From Methylocystis echinoides (lineage in GTDB: Bacteria > Pseudomonadota > Alphaproteobacteria > Rhizobiales > Beijerinckiaceae): a stretch of DNA of 64,000 bases. Positions 25,406-34,261 of this stretch are shown piece after piece; within the stretch, counting starts at the first letter, position 1; every line of letters begins with the position of its first letter. Both the position numbers and the translations under genes were made by a program. The DNA is taken from NCBI RefSeq assembly GCF_040687965.1, contig NZ_CP156085.1, positions 62,001 to 126,000 of the forward strand, in the 5' to 3' direction. The notes under the pieces were generated by a model. The model did no database searches and was not told the origin of the DNA. It was given only the letters and a program-made list of their open reading frames with translations.

Positions 25406-26140
25406 ATGAAGAACATAACTGCCGGCGTCGCCGCCGCCCTGCTTTTGGGCGGTTTTTCGGCCATTGCCCAGGTTCCAGCGGACTCGCCGCCTGCGAAGAT
25501 GATGGAGCATGGCGCTGGCCACAAGATGGGCGATCACAAGGGTATGAGCGGCGACGGCGCCTATCACCATCGCTTCGAGGACGCCGAAAAATGGGCCAAG
25601 CAATTCGACAAACCCGAGCGCGACGAATGGCAGAAGCCTGATCAGCTTCTCGACGCTTTGAAGCTTCCGGCGAACGCTTCGGTCGCCGACATCGGAGCCG
25701 GCACGGGCTATTTCTCGGTGCGCATCGCCAAGCGAGCGCCGCAGGGCAAGGTCTTTGCGGCGGATGTTGAGAAAGATATGGTGCGTTATCTCGGCGAACG
25801 CGCGAAGAGGGAAGGACTGAGCAATGTCACGCCGGTCCAGGCCGCGCCGGATACCGCCAATTTGCCCGAGCCGGTTGACGTGATCCTGCTCGTTGACACC
25901 TATCACCACATCGGAAATCGCGTCGATTATTTCAAAATGCTGCAGTCGTCCCTGAAGCCCGGAGGAAAGCTCGTGATCGTCGACTTCCGCATGGACAGCC
26001 CCGAGGGCCCGCCGAAGGAGCATCGCGTCTCCATCGAGACGACGACCGAGGAACTGAAGTCGGCAGGATATACGCTGGTCGAGACGCAGGACTTCCTGCC
26101 GCGGCAGTATTTTGCGGTCTTCAAGAAAAGCGGCGCCTAA
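25406..26140 (+). CDS. Exported class I SAM-dependent methyltransferase
   Basis: 244 residues from ATG 25406, which has AAGGAGG eight bases upstream. Residues 1-22 form a signal peptide (ITAGVAAALLLGGFSAIAQ). A His/Met-rich stretch follows (MMEHGAGHKMGDHKGMSG). The rest is a Rossmann methyltransferase: motif I VADIGAGTGYFSV, motif II VFAADVEKDM, NVTPVQAAPDTANLP, the post-I DVILLVDTYHHI and LKPGGKLVIVDF. Cytosolic homologues of this UbiE/arsM-like group are common; leader peptides are also known in proteobacteria. How SAM would be available outside the cytoplasm is unclear, so it may be retained by an uncleaved leader. The His/Met segment suggests metal contact (inference). Confidence 0.8.
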   Translation: MKNITAGVAAALLLGGFSAIAQVPADSPPAKMMEHGAGHKMGDHKGMSGDGAYHHRFEDAEKWAKQFDKPERDEWQKPDQLLDALKLPANASVADIGAGTGYFSVRIAKRAPQGKVFAADVEKDMVRYLGERAKREGLSNVTPVQAAPDTANLPEPVDVILLVDTYHHIGNRVDYFKMLQSSLKPGGKLVIVDFRMDSPEGPPKEHRVSIETTTEELKSAGYTLVETQDFLPRQYFAVFKKSGA

Positions 26141-26220
26141 GCCCAGGCGAGGCGCGTGACGATTTGGATTGCCCGCCGTCGCGACGCGCCGGTTCTTGCA
26201 GTCTTCAAACAGAGCGGGCA

Positions 26221-27564
26221 ATGACGGACGCGCGCGCGCCAGGTTCACGTCTTCTTGATTATCGTGGCGCAGTCGCGCTGGTCGTGGCCAACACCATTGG
26301 AACTGGGGTCTTCACGACCTCGGGCTTCGCGCTCGCGGACCTGGGGTCGCCGGAGCGGGTCCTGCTGGCGTGGCTACTTGGGGGAATTTACGCCCTTGCC
26401 GGCGTGGCGATCTATGCCGACCTGGCGATGCGCTTTCCGAGATCGGGCGGCGAATACGAATTCCTGCGACAGACCCTGCATCCCGCTCTTGGAACGGTCG
26501 CCGGCTGGATTTCGCTCGTCGCCGGCTTTTCCTCTCCGATCGCGGCCGCGGCGCTCGGGGCTCAGCTTTATATAGCCAGGGCATTTTCGCTTGAGCTGGC
26601 TCTGCCCTGGATCGCGACCGCCCTGACGCTGGTCCTTGGGCTCATGCACGCTTTCGCGCCGCGAGCGGGGGTGCGTTTCCAGAACGCCGCGGTGCTCATC
26701 AAGATCGTCGCGATCCTGATTTTCATCGGCTTCGGCGCCGTGCATACCGGCGACGGGTCCTTCCCGGAGGCGCCCTCGGAGGCGGCGCCCTTCTCGATTC
26801 TGGCGCTCGGCGGCGCGCTAGTCTGGATTACCTACGCCTATTCCGGCTGGAATGCGGCCGTTTACGTCACGGGCGAGGTGGAGGGCGGCGGCGGCGCCGT
26901 CCGACGCGCCCTCTATTCGGGGACGCTGCTGGTCACGGCGCTCTATCTCGGCGTCAGCGCTGTGATCCTTTTCAGCGCGCCGCCTTCGGCGCTCTCCGGC
27001 GTCGCGGAATCCGGAGCGGTCGCCGCGCGGGCCTTCGGCGGCCCACGCGCCGAGCAGGCGCTCAGCTCCCTCATCGCCCTCGCGCTGCTGACCTCCGCCT
27101 CATCCATGCTGTTGAGCGGGCCGCGCGTCTATGCGCAAATGGCGCGCGACGGCGCGCTGCCGGCCGTTTTCGGTCGCCTCCAGGGAGAGCATCCGCGCAT
27201 GGCCGTCCTGGCGCAGACGGCGATATGCCTCGTCATCATTTCGAGCGCCGGCCTGAGGTCGCTCCTGGAGTTTGCCGGCGTCTCTCTGAGCCTGTCGGCC
27301 GGCGCGGTGGTGGTCGGCTGGCTGCGGCAGGAGTTTTCTAAAAGGAGCCGCCCGAGGCCGCTGCTGCTCGCCGCCGCCGTCTTGTTCCTTGTCGCGACCA
27401 TGGGGATCGCCTGCGCGGGCGTCGTCCTGCGACCGCTTTCCGTCGCCGCGGCGATCCTTCTGATCTGTTTTGGACTGGCCGCGCATTATGGCGCAGCGAT
27501 GAGGAAATCAAAGGCTCGATCGGCGAGCGATACCCAGCAATCCGATCAGTCATGGACTTTTTGA
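26221..27564 (+). CDS. APC-family amino acid permease
   Basis: 447 residues with about 12 membrane helices. The N-terminal helix contains the APC signature VALVVANTIGTGVFTTSGF (helix 1 unwound Gly-Thr-Gly), followed by LLAWLLGGIYALAGVAIYAD and the PRSGGEYEF loop, which is typical for amino acid/polyamine/organocation exchangers. WITYAYSGWNAAVYVTGEV corresponds to helix 6. The substrate cannot be deduced. The start ATG 26221 follows GAGCGGGCA; the frame upstream is not membrane-like. It lies 80 bp after the methyltransferase gene on the same strand. No catabolic partner genes are adjacent. Confidence 0.85.
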   Translation: MTDARAPGSRLLDYRGAVALVVANTIGTGVFTTSGFALADLGSPERVLLAWLLGGIYALAGVAIYADLAMRFPRSGGEYEFLRQTLHPALGTVAGWISLVAGFSSPIAAAALGAQLYIARAFSLELALPWIATALTLVLGLMHAFAPRAGVRFQNAAVLIKIVAILIFIGFGAVHTGDGSFPEAPSEAAPFSILALGGALVWITYAYSGWNAAVYVTGEVEGGGGAVRRALYSGTLLVTALYLGVSAVILFSAPPSALSGVAESGAVAARAFGGPRAEQALSSLIALALLTSASSMLLSGPRVYAQMARDGALPAVFGRLQGEHPRMAVLAQTAICLVIISSAGLRSLLEFAGVSLSLSAGAVVVGWLRQEFSKRSRPRPLLLAAAVLFLVATMGIACAGVVLRPLSVAAAILLICFGLAAHYGAAMRKSKARSASDTQQSDQSWTF

Positions 27565-27957
27565 TGGGCCGTCGTTACGCCTCATCAAATACGCGGGCGG
27601 TCTCGCGAATTTCTTCTTGGCCATCTTGGGGATCGCATGTCGAGCTCGGCAAAACCGACGATGCGCGAGAGCGGGCGCCACGAAAGCGAATGGGGCTCAA
27701 GAGCCGTTCCCCGGATGTCTCGGCGCGGAGTAGCGGTCATGCGCTCATTTTGTCATTGTCGGTTCTTTATGTGTTCTGAGGTCCGAGCCGTTTATTTGTA
27801 GCAGCTAAATTAGAAAGGCGTGAACTGGAACAAAGAGCGGCCGCATGCAGGATCAGGTCACCTTCTTTTTCATTAATTGATCGATCACTCGACAAAATTT
27901 TTGCGGAATGCGGCAGAGTAGCGTCAGATCCGACGACCGGTCCCTCCACCGGCGTGC
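27565..27957. other. No supported gene
   Basis: Region between the convergent APC permease and DUF2182 genes. ORFs on both strands are low quality. A small ACCGGT-centred dyad at about 27940 may help end transcription. Confidence 0.4.
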
Positions 27958-28737
27958 TCAGCTTTGGAAGATCTGCACCGTCGTCGGCGACATCATAACG
28001 AGGAACCCATAGGCAAGGAGGAGGACGCCGGCGGCCTGTGCGATCCAAGCGCCCCACGGCAGGGTTTTCTCGACGAAAACGATGAGTGTTATGCTCGCCA
28101 GCGCGGCGACATTCATCATGCCGAGCGGAAACATCACAGCGCACAGCAACCAGCAGCAGCCCACGCACCAGGCGCCATGGATGGCGCCCATTTGCAGCGC
28201 GCCGAAGGTTCCTTCCCGCCAGGAGGTCATGATGAAAGTCAGCGGCGAGCGGCACTTGGTGAGGCAAAGGTCCTTGAGCGGCGTGAGCTGATAGAGCCCT
28301 GCGGCGATGAGAACGGCGCCGCCGATCCGCGCCGTGGCCTGCGCCGAAAGTTCGAGACGCTGCGCCGCGCTCTCTGCGGCGACCGCGCCGAGATAGGCGA
28401 CGGCGCCAGAAGCCACCCAGACGAGCAGATAGCCTGCGAGAAAGGTCCATGTGGAGACGAAGGCCTGCTCCCGCCTGCGCCGCGCGGCCTGGAGCCTGTG
28501 GAAGGTAAGCGCCATCGGCGCGGCGGTGGGAAACATCATGGCGACGGTCATCGCCAGCCAGGCCAGGACGAAGGCCGGCGCGCCGAGGCCCATGGTTGGC
28601 GAAGCCATCCGCATATGCGCGTCGTGACCCGCGCCGTGCCATATCATCAGCGCCCAGGCCGCCGCCGACAGGCCGATCAGCAAGGCGAGGATCACATTCC
28701 GTTGAAATGCGATCGGGTCTGTGCGGGTCTGCTCCAT
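27958..28737 (-). CDS. DUF2182 multi-pass membrane protein
   Basis: About 259 residues with seven or so helices. DUF2182 hallmarks are seen: MTVAMMFPTAAPMALTFHR (a Met-rich helix after LAWLA), LAGYLLVWVASGAVAYLG, GAVLIAAGLYQLTPLKDLCL, KCRSPLTFIM, the GAIHGAWCVGCCWLL segment with three Cys, and MNVAALASITLIVFVEK. Function is not established; the family commonly pairs with DUF1326, as here, and its Met/Cys/His-lined helices suggest a metal or thiol role (inference). ATG 28737 lies 18 bp after the DUF1326 stop; a GTG at 28767 would overlap that gene. It is the last gene of a four-gene operon. Confidence 0.85.
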   Translation of the reverse strand: MEQTRTDPIAFQRNVILALLIGLSAAAWALMIWHGAGHDAHMRMASPTMGLGAPAFVLAWLAMTVAMMFPTAAPMALTFHRLQAARRRREQAFVSTWTFLAGYLLVWVASGAVAYLGAVAAESAAQRLELSAQATARIGGAVLIAAGLYQLTPLKDLCLTKCRSPLTFIMTSWREGTFGALQMGAIHGAWCVGCCWLLCAVMFPLGMMNVAALASITLIVFVEKTLPWGAWIAQAAGVLLLAYGFLVMMSPTTVQIFQS

Positions 28738-28754
28738 GCCGCCTGCGCCGCCTT

Positions 28755-29372
28755 TCAGTTCGACCACTCGATCGGCGCATAATGACCGTTACGCCCCGAA
28801 TTGTTCCAGTCGACGCCATGGTCGTTGAAGCGGTTGCCCTCGCGGCCAATACCGAAGGCGATCTTCTCCGGCGCGAGCGGATGTCCGGTCATGCCCCAGA
28901 TTTCCCCGCTCGGATGCATGCTCGCGAGCGGATCGACCGCGACCGCGAGAACGCCCGGTATCTCGACCGAGCGCGACTTGCCGTCGATCCGGTAAAGGAT
29001 TTGCGCCTTCTTCATCCCCAGATGCGTGCTGACGAGCGGCGCGAAGGCCGACATCGGCCCGCCCTCGGCGCCACCGAAAATGGCGCAGAGCGCGTCCGTC
29101 TGTTCCGGCGTCGCGCGCTCGTCGATATAGACGGCGAGAGACCAGTCGCCTTCGGCCATCGGACCCGGCGCGTGAGCCGCCAGCGCGACGTTCAGTCCGT
29201 CGAGCGCGACCTCGCCATAATTTCCCGTGTCAATATGAAAAGCGAGGATATTGTAGCAAACGCCCTGCGTCGGCTCCGCCATCATCGCCTTGGTGGAGAC
29301 GAGACAGGGGCAAACGACGTCGCAACTGCAATTTTCGAGATAGTCGCCGACAAGGCGCCATTTCGTCGTCAT
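28755..29372 (-). CDS. DUF1326 protein
   Basis: 205 residues, soluble. The N-terminus KWRLVGDYLENCSCDVVCPC is the DUF1326 signature, with four Cys in CSCDVVCPC that could bind a metal. VLAVAVDPLASMHPSGEIW, GMTGHPLAPEKIAFGIG and the C-terminal NGHYAPIEWSN are further family landmarks. No biochemical function is known. It is translationally close to DUF2182 downstream and follows an SDR gene by 27 bp. The stable pairing of DUF1326 with DUF2182 suggests a soluble/membrane complex. Confidence 0.88.
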   Translation of the reverse strand: MTTKWRLVGDYLENCSCDVVCPCLVSTKAMMAEPTQGVCYNILAFHIDTGNYGEVALDGLNVALAAHAPGPMAEGDWSLAVYIDERATPEQTDALCAIFGGAEGGPMSAFAPLVSTHLGMKKAQILYRIDGKSRSVEIPGVLAVAVDPLASMHPSGEIWGMTGHPLAPEKIAFGIGREGNRFNDHGVDWNNSGRNGHYAPIEWSN

Positions 29373-29399
29373 TTTTCAGCACTCCCGCGCGAATCGCAT

Positions 29400-30146
29400 T
29401 CAGAAGGGCTCCTTGAAGGGCCTCAGATCTATTTCATGCGTCCAGGCGCTGCGCTTCTGGCGATGCAGCGCCCAATAGACCTCGGCGACGTCATCGACGG
29501 CGAGAACCCCGTCGGCGCCTTTCGAGCGGGCGTATTCCGCAAAATTCGTCGCCGCATATTCGCCTGCGATCACGCCGTCGACAACGACATGGGCGACGTG
29601 GACGCCTTTGGGACCAAATTCGCGCGCCAGCCCTTGCGCCGTCGCCCGGAGCGCCGCCTTGGCGGCGGCGAAAGCCAGGAACGGCGGGCGCGCGCGCAGC
29701 GAGGCCGTCGCCCCCGTGAAGACGAGCGTGCCCCCGCCCCGCGCCGCGAGGCGCCGCACTGCCTCCACGCCGACGATGAAGCCCCCGAAGGCGTTCTGCC
29801 GCCAAAGGCGCTCGAAGAGTTCCGGCGTGGTCTCGAGCGCCGGCGCCGGGACATTGGCGCCGACATTGTAGGCGACAAGCTCGAGCGCACGGTCGCGCTC
29901 GGCCTCGTCGAAGAGCGCCGCGACGTCTTCGGCGCTCGTCGCGTCGGCGGCTTTAACCGAGACCGATCCCCCCGCTGCCCTGATCTCGGCCGCGACGCGC
30001 TCTAAGCGCTCGGGCGTCCGGCCCGCGATCGTCACCCGCAGCCCTTCCCGGGCGAAACGGCGCGCCAGAGCGGCGCCGAGACCCGTTTCGGGGCCGACGC
30101 CGATCACGATCGCCGCGCCTACGTGGTCGGTCTTCGCCTGCGCCAT
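29400..30146 (-). CDS. SDR-family oxidoreductase with atypical active site
   Basis: 248 residues with a Rossmann fold: the cofactor loop IVIGVGPETGLGAALARRF (Gly-x3-Gly-x-Gly variant), AGRTPERLERVAAEI (Arg favouring NADP), NVGANVPAP (the NNAG equivalent) and GTLVFTGATASLRARPP. The catalytic Tyr-x3-Lys appears as FLAFAAAKAAL, so the Tyr is Phe while the Lys is kept; many divergent SDRs show this and may be non-canonical or regulatory. The C-terminus HEIDLRPFKEPF is typical of a group of small SDRs annotated as glucose-dehydrogenase-like. It is second in the LysR-linked operon, 22 bp after the DUF938 gene. Confidence 0.85.
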   Translation of the reverse strand: MAQAKTDHVGAAIVIGVGPETGLGAALARRFAREGLRVTIAGRTPERLERVAAEIRAAGGSVSVKAADATSAEDVAALFDEAERDRALELVAYNVGANVPAPALETTPELFERLWRQNAFGGFIVGVEAVRRLAARGGGTLVFTGATASLRARPPFLAFAAAKAALRATAQGLAREFGPKGVHVAHVVVDGVIAGEYAATNFAEYARSKGADGVLAVDDVAEVYWALHRQKRSAWTHEIDLRPFKEPF

Positions 30147-30168
30147 GCTTCGTCTCCTCTCGGCCGCG

Positions 30169-30828
30169 TCACGCGCGCCCGAAAAGGAGCATGAAGTTAT
30201 TGGCCGGCATGTCCACTATTCGCTTGAGCGCGATCTTGTGGGTGTTGGCGGCGCGTTCGAGGTCGCGGACATCCTTGAGACCCCATTCTGCGACCTTGGG
30301 CGCCAGAATCTCCTGATCGAAGGCGGCATTTGACTCGGTCGTATAATCGCCGTCGACCTTGAACGGGCCGTAAATGGCGACGAAGCCGTCCTTTGTCAGC
30401 ACGCGGTCGGCGACTTGCGCAATGCCGTCGCAAATCGACACGGGCGCAACCTGAAACAGGTTCACGACGAAGATCGCGTCATAGAGCCGGTCGCTCGCCG
30501 AGGGCCAGGTTCCGGGCGCAGTCAAATCGATTTTGATTGGGTCAAACACGTTGGAATTGCCGGCTTCCGCGCGCTTTTTCTTGATCGTCTCGAATACCTC
30601 GCCGTCATAGTCGGAGGGCTGGAACGACAGGCTCGGAAAATGCGGAGCGAAATAATTGACATGGTTGCCGGCGCCGCTCGCAAGCTCCAGCACCACTCCG
30701 CTTTTCGGGAAAATCTCCTTGAATACGGTCAGGATTGGATCGCGGTTGCGGTTCCCGGCCCATGCGACATATGGGCTGAGCGGATGCGGGTCGATCTGCG
30801 GGCGGTCTGGCGGCACATTGACGGACAT
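30169..30828 (-). CDS. DUF938 SAM-dependent methyltransferase-like protein
   Basis: 219 residues from ATG 30828, behind a perfect AGGAGG. Family landmarks: HPLSPYVAWAGNRNRDPIL, the SAM motif VVLELASGAGNHVNYFAPHF, FQPSDYDGEVFETI, then AIFVVNLFQVAPV, YGPFKVDGDYTTESNAAFD and the C-terminal MPANNFMLLFGRA. DUF938 proteins are methyltransferase-fold proteins of unknown substrate. It is the first gene of a unit with SDR, DUF1326 and DUF2182 genes and is divergent from a LysR gene 254 bp away, which probably controls it. Confidence 0.88.
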   Translation of the reverse strand: MSVNVPPDRPQIDPHPLSPYVAWAGNRNRDPILTVFKEIFPKSGVVLELASGAGNHVNYFAPHFPSLSFQPSDYDGEVFETIKKKRAEAGNSNVFDPIKIDLTAPGTWPSASDRLYDAIFVVNLFQVAPVSICDGIAQVADRVLTKDGFVAIYGPFKVDGDYTTESNAAFDQEILAPKVAEWGLKDVRDLERAANTHKIALKRIVDMPANNFMLLFGRA

Positions 30829-31082
30829 GGCGATCCTCCTCGACTTTTCTTCGAAGCTTGCGCCGCCCGCCGGTCTCGTGGAGATAGGCCTCTGCGCGCC
30901 CTCCCGAACGAGTCTTCTTCGATCTTTTTCTGGCGAACGAGGCCCTGCAGCTTTATCGGCTGCCGCCGGCACGGTAAAATTCTAAAAATGCATGGGCGCA
31001 TTCAAGGAATTAAAGCCCTAGAGAATATGAGGTTCGCAACGGCGCGCCGGCGCGCCGGTCGCCTATTCAAAGAGGCCGCCCA
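30829..31082. promoter_or_regulatory. Divergent LysR/DUF938 promoter region with candidate operator
   Basis: 254 bp between divergent genes. A perfect dyad AATGC-N6-GCATT (30987-31002), about 80 bp before the LysR start and 160 bp from the DUF938 start, fits a LysR-type T-N11-A site. A second palindrome of GGCGCGCC type lies closer to the LysR gene. These are visual candidates only. Confidence 0.5.
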
Positions 31083-32018
31083 TTGACCAATCTCAGGTCT
31101 TTCGACCTCAACCTCCTGCTCGCGCTCAAGGCGCTGGTTGAGGAGAGGAGCGTGTCACGCGCGGCCGAGAAGCTGTGCGTCAGCCAGCCGGCGATGAGTC
31201 ACATCCTGCGCAGGCTGCGCTGCAAGCTCGACGATCCTATTCTCGTGAAATCCCACGCCGGCATGGAGCCGACAGCGCGGGCGCTGGCCTTGCTGGAGCC
31301 GACGGCCGCGGTGCTGCGCGAGATCGAGAGGATCGTCGAGCCGCCGCCGGCCTTCGATCCCGCCACGAGCCGGCGGCGCTTCGTGATCGCGACGAGCGAT
31401 TACGTCGCCGTCACCCTGCTGCCGGGGATTGCGGAAACGATGTCGCGCGTCGCGCCTGACATCGAGCTGCATGTTCGCCAGCCGATCGCCGGAGCGCCGC
31501 ATATCGCGATGGAGAAGGAAAGCATCGACCTCGCCATCGGCTACAATGCCATGTTCGGCAGCACGGCTCATCTTTGTTCGCAGCAGCTGATGTCGGAGAG
31601 CATCGTTTGCCTCACGCGGCGTAGCGACGCCGCGGTTCCGGGGAACGAGATCACATTGGCGAGATTTCTGGAATGCAAACACATTCTGATAACATGGCGA
31701 GAAGCCGGGACGGGGCTCGTCGACGATTGTCTCGCCAAACAGGGACTGCGTCGCGACGCCTCCCTCGTCCTGCCGAATTTTCTGGCGGCGCCATGGGTGC
31801 TCGAGAAGACGGACTTGTTGCTCTGTCTACCCAAAAGGATGGCAGAAAGATTCGTGCAGCTCGCGCCGCTCAAAATTCTTCCTGTACCGCTCGACCTACC
31901 ACAGTATGAACTCATGATGCTCTGGCATCCCCGCTACGAAAGGGATCAAGCTCATAAGTGGCTACGTGATCTGCTGGTGGATGCTAGTCGAATTTTCCTC
32001 GAGCGCTTGCCTGCTTGA
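31083..32018 (+). CDS. LysR-family (NodD-like) transcriptional regulator
   Basis: 311 residues, probably starting at TTG 31083. N-terminal winged HTH (about 5-65): FDLNLLLALKALVEERSVSR, AAEKLCVSQPAMSHILRRL, with NodD-type spacing. The effector domain (about 95-305) shows RRRFVIATSDYVAVTLLPGI, PHIAMEKESIDLAIGY and CLPKRMAERFVQLAPLKI. NodD-type LysR proteins respond to aromatic or organic ligands, but the ligand here is unknown. It is divergent from the DUF938-SDR-DUF1326-DUF2182 operon, and autoregulated divergent control of such neighbours is the rule for LysR proteins. Confidence 0.85.
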   Translation: MTNLRSFDLNLLLALKALVEERSVSRAAEKLCVSQPAMSHILRRLRCKLDDPILVKSHAGMEPTARALALLEPTAAVLREIERIVEPPPAFDPATSRRRFVIATSDYVAVTLLPGIAETMSRVAPDIELHVRQPIAGAPHIAMEKESIDLAIGYNAMFGSTAHLCSQQLMSESIVCLTRRSDAAVPGNEITLARFLECKHILITWREAGTGLVDDCLAKQGLRRDASLVLPNFLAAPWVLEKTDLLLCLPKRMAERFVQLAPLKILPVPLDLPQYELMMLWHPRYERDQAHKWLRDLLVDASRIFLERLPA

Positions 32019-32498
32019 CTCGCTAATTGGACCCCGAGCGCCATTCTCCGCTGATGCGACACCAAGGCCGCGCTACCTACTCTTAAGTCGAAAGATAGGC
32101 AGCGATATCTCGGCTCTGACTTTCGGAAATCCCCATGTCGGGCATGGCTATGGGCGCAAATATGTGGGACGGCGCAGCAGGCAAGTGCTCTTTTCAGACG
32201 TTTCCCGAGCGGGATCGGAGTAATATTGCAAGGTGACAGCAAATCTTTCAATTGTGTCTAACGTAGTTGATCTTCACGAACGCGGAGGGGCGCATTGTGG
32301 AGGCTCTGGCTCGCTTGGCTACGGTTAAATTATGCGTCTTTCAGTTGGTGCTGCGAGCGACTCTTTTCCAAGATCTGCTTACCTCGTCCAAAATAGACGT
32401 CTGCTGCCGTGAGGTTGTTCAGGCTCTAGTTCGGCCGGCGATGATTGTAATTTTCCACGAAGACGGGGCGCCCACGATCGAGCACGAGGTTTTCGAAA
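32019..32498. other. No supported gene
   Basis: No recognisable coding region; the ORF starting 32267 is open through into the rhodanese remnant but its first 75 codons do not resemble a rhodanese domain. Confidence 0.4.
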
Positions 32499-32650
32499 AT
32501 GCCGCGGGGCCAGTGCGTCCTCATTTGCCAAGCGGGCGGGCGTTCCGCCAAGGCGCTGGAGCAGGCCATGGCGGCCGGCGCACGGATGTGCGCCATTACG
32601 CCGCTGGCACCGCCGGCTGGCGCGCGCGTGGCGGCGCGGTTTCGGCGTAA
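32499..32650 (+). pseudogene. Rhodanese-like protein, C-terminal fragment with frameshift
   Basis: The frame opens with CVLICQAGGRSAKALEQAMA, where the active-site Cys loop CQAGGRS matches the rhodanese C-x3-G-x-R-S pattern. The ending appears in a second frame as VRHYAAGTAGWRARGGAV, the usual Gly-Gly-x-x-x-Trp end of a rhodanese domain. A frameshift lies at about 32590. The N-terminal half of the domain is missing. Confidence 0.5.
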
Positions 32651-32675
32651 AGCGACCCTCTCTTGCCCCGGCCCC

Positions 32676-32714
32676 TCACCTTCCCCTCTCCCCGCAAACG
32701 GAGAGAGGGTAGGC
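32676..32714. repeat. Intergenic hairpin repeat CCCTCTCC/GGAGAGAGGG
   Basis: Short inverted repeat of pyrimidine- and purine-rich arms around GCAAAC, of the sort found scattered between genes in alphaproteobacteria. It lies between the convergent rhodanese and carbonic-anhydrase remnants and could terminate transcription. Confidence 0.45.
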
Positions 32715-32733
32715 TCGCGGCTCTACTTGTTCT

Positions 32734-33075
<342 letters not shown>

Positions 33076-33440
33076 AGCATGCTCGGCGTTCGTTGGCTGG
33101 CACGCCGGACACGGACCCCACGCTGCAATTCAGCCAACCATCGCGCTTAAAGCCCGCCCGCGCGCGAGCACGGCCGACTCGTGCACGCAGGGGTCCTTAT
33201 CGCCACAGGCGGCTCCGCGCCAAAGATCTCAGAAGTCCCGCGAAAGGATGCAGATTCCCTCCGGCCGGGAAACCCGGCCGTGGGGCGTTGGCTACGGAAG
33301 CCGTGGTCGATCGTCGCAGACCTTGCCGGAAACATTGTGGTTGAGCCGCAGGTTACATATTTAAGAAATCGCAGCTCAGCTAGCAAACTGGCACAGGCGA
33401 AGGCGCGGAGCGCAACGAAGCTTGAAAGAGGAATAGTTTG
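33076..33440. promoter_or_regulatory. Upstream region of the LTXXQ protein gene
   Basis: No supported gene. AT-rich promoter-like sequence (CATATTTAAGAAAT, 33356-33370) lies about 80 bp before the start of the following gene, and AGAGGAA precedes its ATG. Confidence 0.4.
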
Positions 33441-34235
33441 ATGAAACACAGTGAAAACTTCAAGACAATAATCAGAAGCGCCGCTGCGGTCTTGTTCATC
33501 GCGAGTGCGCCCGCCGCCATCCAAGCTCAAACAGCAGCGCCACCGCCTGGCCCCGCTCAGTCACAGCAAGGCGACACGGGTCGAGGCGCCATGGACCACG
33601 GCGACATACGTCATGGCGGCATGGACGGCATGGGCCGTGGTAGCGGCAGGGATGGAATGGGTGGAATGGACGGCAAGGGCCACGGCGGCGGAATGATGAA
33701 AGAGATGATGTGCGGCTTCACGGAGCATCTCGACGCGGGGCTCGCTTATCTCAAAACCGAACTGAAAATCACCGAGCAACAGACACCGCAGTGGAACGCC
33801 TTCGCCGATGCTTGGCGAGCAGTCGCTCAGAAGGCGTCAGCGAAATGCACTTTAGCTGGTGAGCATCAGATGGATGCGAAACAGGGCGTTCCTGGCAAGC
33901 TCTCGATGATGGAGACGCACATGGCGGACCACCTTGAAATCGTACGCGCCCAGAAAGCCGCGCTGGAGCCTTTGTACAACGTCCTAACTGATGAACAAAA
34001 AAAGGCGGCGAACGAGACGCTGACGCGCGTTATGAAGGTCGGGATGTCAATGGGCGGAGGCGGCATGGGCGGCATGCAGCACGATGGCGACGGCGGCAAG
34101 GGCCGCGGGGAAATGGGTCGTGGCGGCAAGGGCGGAATGGGTCATGGAGGCATGGGAATGGGCGGAATGGGAATGGGCGGTATGGGACACGGAGGAATGG
34201 GCCAGGGTGGCAGCATGGGCGGCATGCACCACTGA
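33441..34235 (+). CDS. Exported LTXXQ/Spy-like protein with Met/His/Gly-rich arms
   Basis: 264 residues from ATG 33441. A signal peptide (AAAVLFIASAPAAIQAQ, about 12-30) is followed by a Gly/Met/His-rich arm (DHGDIRHGGMDGMGRG, HGGGMMKEMM), then a helical core (about 90-200) of the Spy/CpxP type with AYLKTELKITEQQTPQWNAF and VLTDEQKKAANETLTRVMK, the LTxxQ motif. The C-terminal 55 residues are a low-complexity repeat of GMGHGGMGMGG units ending in His-His. Spy-like proteins are periplasmic chaperones; Met/His-rich arms are usual copper or silver ligands, so metal-responsive chaperone or sequestration is plausible. It is intact although surrounded by broken genes. Confidence 0.8.
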   Translation: MKHSENFKTIIRSAAAVLFIASAPAAIQAQTAAPPPGPAQSQQGDTGRGAMDHGDIRHGGMDGMGRGSGRDGMGGMDGKGHGGGMMKEMMCGFTEHLDAGLAYLKTELKITEQQTPQWNAFADAWRAVAQKASAKCTLAGEHQMDAKQGVPGKLSMMETHMADHLEIVRAQKAALEPLYNVLTDEQKKAANETLTRVMKVGMSMGGGGMGGMQHDGDGGKGRGEMGRGGKGGMGHGGMGMGGMGMGGMGHGGMGQGGSMGGMHH

Positions 34236-34261
34236 GCACTATGGCGTTCGCTTCCCGTTCC

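Noticed and set aside
27767-28849. 360-aa minus-strand ORF over DUF2182
   Set aside because: Arg-rich shifted-frame shadow of the DUF2182 gene.
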